Below the pieces are notes generated by a model. It saw only the letters and a program-made list of their open reading frames with translations, was not told the DNA's origin and did not search any database. Shown one piece after another: positions 21,447 to 22,862 of a stretch of 22,862 nucleotides of DNA (positions are counted from its first letter, which is position 1; every line of letters starts with the position of its first letter). The stretch is from RPQJ01 sp963732415 (GTDB lineage: Bacteria > Pseudomonadota > Gammaproteobacteria > Steroidobacterales > Steroidobacteraceae). A program made the position numbers and the translations under genes. Location: assembly GCA_963732415.1 (NCBI GenBank), contig CAVSZK010000010.1, positions 1 to 22,862 of the forward strand. The letters are read 5' to 3'.

Positions 21447-21580
21447 CTCCGCTTTGTAGCGCGCCGAATTTCCGCAAAGGGTCGTTTTTCACCGTTGAAG
21501 GTCCGCTATCGGGCGCGGATTGGGGGTCGTTTCCCGGCACCAATGGAAAGCAGACCTTCGCGTAGGGGTAAAATCGGCCA
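21447..21580 (+). repeat. Trailing repeat plus 100-bp intergenic repeat, copy B (uninterrupted)
   Basis: 21447-21484 is the counterpart of 2665-2702 after attC-like site 1. From 21481 it runs into the 100-bp repeat shared with 15765-15864 (98 of 100 identical). This copy shows GGGTCGTTTTTCACCG intact and so defines the IS1182 insertion point in copy A. The remaining bases to 21675 hold only a small dyad, CTGAT/ATCAG, near 21653-21669. Confidence 0.85.
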
Positions 21581-21675
21581 GGAGCGGCCGCATATCAAGT
21601 TCATTGAAAGCGGTCGTACGCTGTTTGTCACGCTGCAGGCCATCCGGAACTGATCGCGACAATCAGCAACTCTTT

Positions 21676-22074
21676 TCAGAACTTTCGCAGCTGCCACAGG
21701 TGCGCCAAAGGCAATAGCGCAATCAGGCCGCTCGCAAATATCCAGCCGTTGCCTAGCAAGGTCATCCACGCACCACCGAGAGCAGCTACCAATCCTATTG
21801 CTGCGCCAACCCATGCCAAGCCGGCACCGTGTTCCAGCGCGTCGGGGCCGCCGCGCAGGTAGCGAACCAGCAGCCACCAGCCCGATAAGATGCCCAGCAA
21901 GCCGGCGGCGATCGCCGCCGACATCCAAGTGGTCGGATCCTGCCAGTTGCCATCGCGTACCGAAGCGACAAGAAACCGCGCCGACCAGGCGAAGCCCAGC
22001 GCCACCAGCACCGTGGCCGGTGTCAACAGCAGAATAGCTTCAGCCAGCAGGAGCTTACGGGTGCCGTAACTCAA
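21676..22074 (-). CDS. Small membrane protein downstream of the M13 peptidase
   Basis: A 132-residue protein with four hydrophobic helices. It starts LSYGTRKLLLAEAILLLTPA and ends LLPLAHLWQLRKF. The start is set at TTG (22072-22074 on the + strand) because GGAG lies about eight bases before it on the minus strand and the longer frame to 22191 would overlap the peptidase gene out of frame. The peptidase stop is 34 bases upstream, so the two form an operon. No characterised family was recognised; conserved hypothetical membrane protein. Confidence 0.65.
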   Translation of the reverse strand: MSYGTRKLLLAEAILLLTPATVLVALGFAWSARFLVASVRDGNWQDPTTWMSAAIAAGLLGILSGWWLLVRYLRGGPDALEHGAGLAWVGAAIGLVAALGGAWMTLLGNGWIFASGLIALLPLAHLWQLRKF

Positions 22075-22108
22075 TCCGCGGTCTCCACGGCGGATTGTCG
22101 GCGCGGGG

Positions 22109-22862
22109 TCACCACAGCCGCACCCGATCTTCGGGCTCGAGGTAGAGCTTGTCGCCCGGCTGCACGTTGAATGCGGCGTACCACGCATCAATGTTGCGCA
22201 CCGTGTTCGCGCGGATCGACGACGGTGGATGCGGGTCGTTTTTCAGCTGCTGGTCGACCGCGGCATCGCGGCCCTTCCAGCGCCATACCTGTGCAAAGGA
22301 AATGAAGAAGCGTTGGTCACCGGTAAAACCATCCAGTACCGGTGCTTCCTTCCCGCCCAGCGAACGCTTGTAGGCATCGTAGGCCACGTTCAGGCCTGCC
22401 AGGTCGGCGATGCTTTCGCCCAGGGTCAGCGCGCCATTGACCTTCTTACCGGGCAGCGGCTCATACGCCCCGACCTGGTCCTGCAGGCGCATGGCCGAGG
22501 CGGTGAAGCGCTTGGCGTCCTCGCTGGTCCACCAGTCGCGCAGCATGCCGTCACCGTCGCTGGCGCGGCCTTTGTCATCGAACAGGTGCGAGATCTCGTG
22601 CCCGATGATGGCGCCCATCGCGCCGTAATTCACCGCGTCATCGGCGGCGGGATCGAACGCCGGCGGTTGCACAATCGCGGCGAGGAACACGATCTCGTTC
22701 CAGGCGGCATTGGCGTAAGCATTGACCAGGAAGACCGGCTGCAGGAACTGGCGGCGGTCCGGGTACTTCGCGAGGTCGCCAAGATCGTGATTCCATTTGA
22801 ACGCCGATGCACGGCGCGCGTTGTCGACCGGGTCTCCGCGGACCACGTCGAGGCTGTCGACG
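22109..22862 (-). CDS. M13-family (PepO/neprilysin-like) zinc metallopeptidase, 3' part
   Basis: The C-terminal 250 residues of an M13 peptidase, which cleaves oligopeptides in the periplasm or cell envelope. The gene continues beyond the window; the GTG at 22844-22846 is internal. The zinc motif HEISH lies in AIIGHEISHLFDDKGR, the third ligand Glu in LGESIADLAGLNVAYDAY, and upstream is VNAYANAAWNEIVFLAAIVQ, the substrate-binding NAY(Y/A) region of the family. The end, PGDKLYLEPEDRVRLW, matches the usual C-terminal tryptophan, so this end is intact. Full relatives are about 680-720 residues. Confidence 0.93.
   Translation of the reverse strand, partial: VDSLDVVRGDPVDNARRASAFKWNHDLGDLAKYPDRRQFLQPVFLVNAYANAAWNEIVFLAAIVQPPAFDPAADDAVNYGAMGAIIGHEISHLFDDKGRASDGDGMLRDWWTSEDAKRFTASAMRLQDQVGAYEPLPGKKVNGALTLGESIADLAGLNVAYDAYKRSLGGKEAPVLDGFTGDQRFFISFAQVWRWKGRDAAVDQQLKNDPHPPSSIRANTVRNIDAWYAAFNVQPGDKLYLEPEDRVRLW

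Overview
The window is GC-rich DNA with dense, mostly single-gene transcription units. It looks like chromosomal sequence from a gammaproteobacterium, probably of the Lysobacterales/Steroidobacterales kind. That placement is inferred from the family mix (a PepO-type M13 peptidase with a small membrane-protein partner, TPR proteins with a QWGIAYAAGAW membrane anchor, DUF885, TMEM175, a wax ester synthase). No rRNA, tRNA or CRISPR array was seen. No integron integrase gene is present.

Layout. 1-2702: two tandem DUF1254/DUF1214 genes, preceded by a leader repeat and followed by a 60-bp hairpin with the architecture of an integron attC site. 2703-3726: repeats and a small zinc-ribbon gene (-). 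3727-5226: wax ester synthase/DGAT (-). 5503-6392: two overlapping PmpA/PmpB-type (YeeE/YedE) sulfur-transport genes. 6608-9703: DUF885 metallohydrolase, TMEM175-like channel and a shortened glutathione S-transferase. 9828-10903: complete IS30-family element. 10977-14122: two GTG-start membrane proteins with a duplicated promoter, leader and N-terminal anchor; the second is a FlgO/TolB-like plus TPR protein. 14194-15764: complete IS1182-family element inserted into an intergenic repeat. 15949-19459: LysR regulator divergent from a secreted arylsulfatase. 19700-20284: RelE/HigB-type toxin and HigA-type antitoxin with a recognisable promoter/operator. 20285-20975: non-coding, built from repeats. 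20976-21446: small membrane-protein gene ending inside a second attC-like site. 21676-22862: membrane protein and M13 peptidase (-), running off the window.

How it fits together. The two attC-like hairpins (2605-2664 and 21387-21446) are both 60 bp and both lie just after a + strand gene. Each is followed immediately by related 38-bp sequences, and the genes they end are preceded by the same leader repeat (56-182 and 20751-20835). Fragments of the same intergenic repeat family also separate IS1182, LysR-sulfatase, the toxin-antitoxin pair and the small membrane gene. The stretch from about 14160 to 21580 therefore reads as an array of repeat-delimited accessory modules next to conserved chromosomal genes. 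It resembles an integrase-less attC cluster (CALIN-like), possibly stabilised by the toxin-antitoxin pair. This reading is inference. The individual repeats and hairpins are directly visible.
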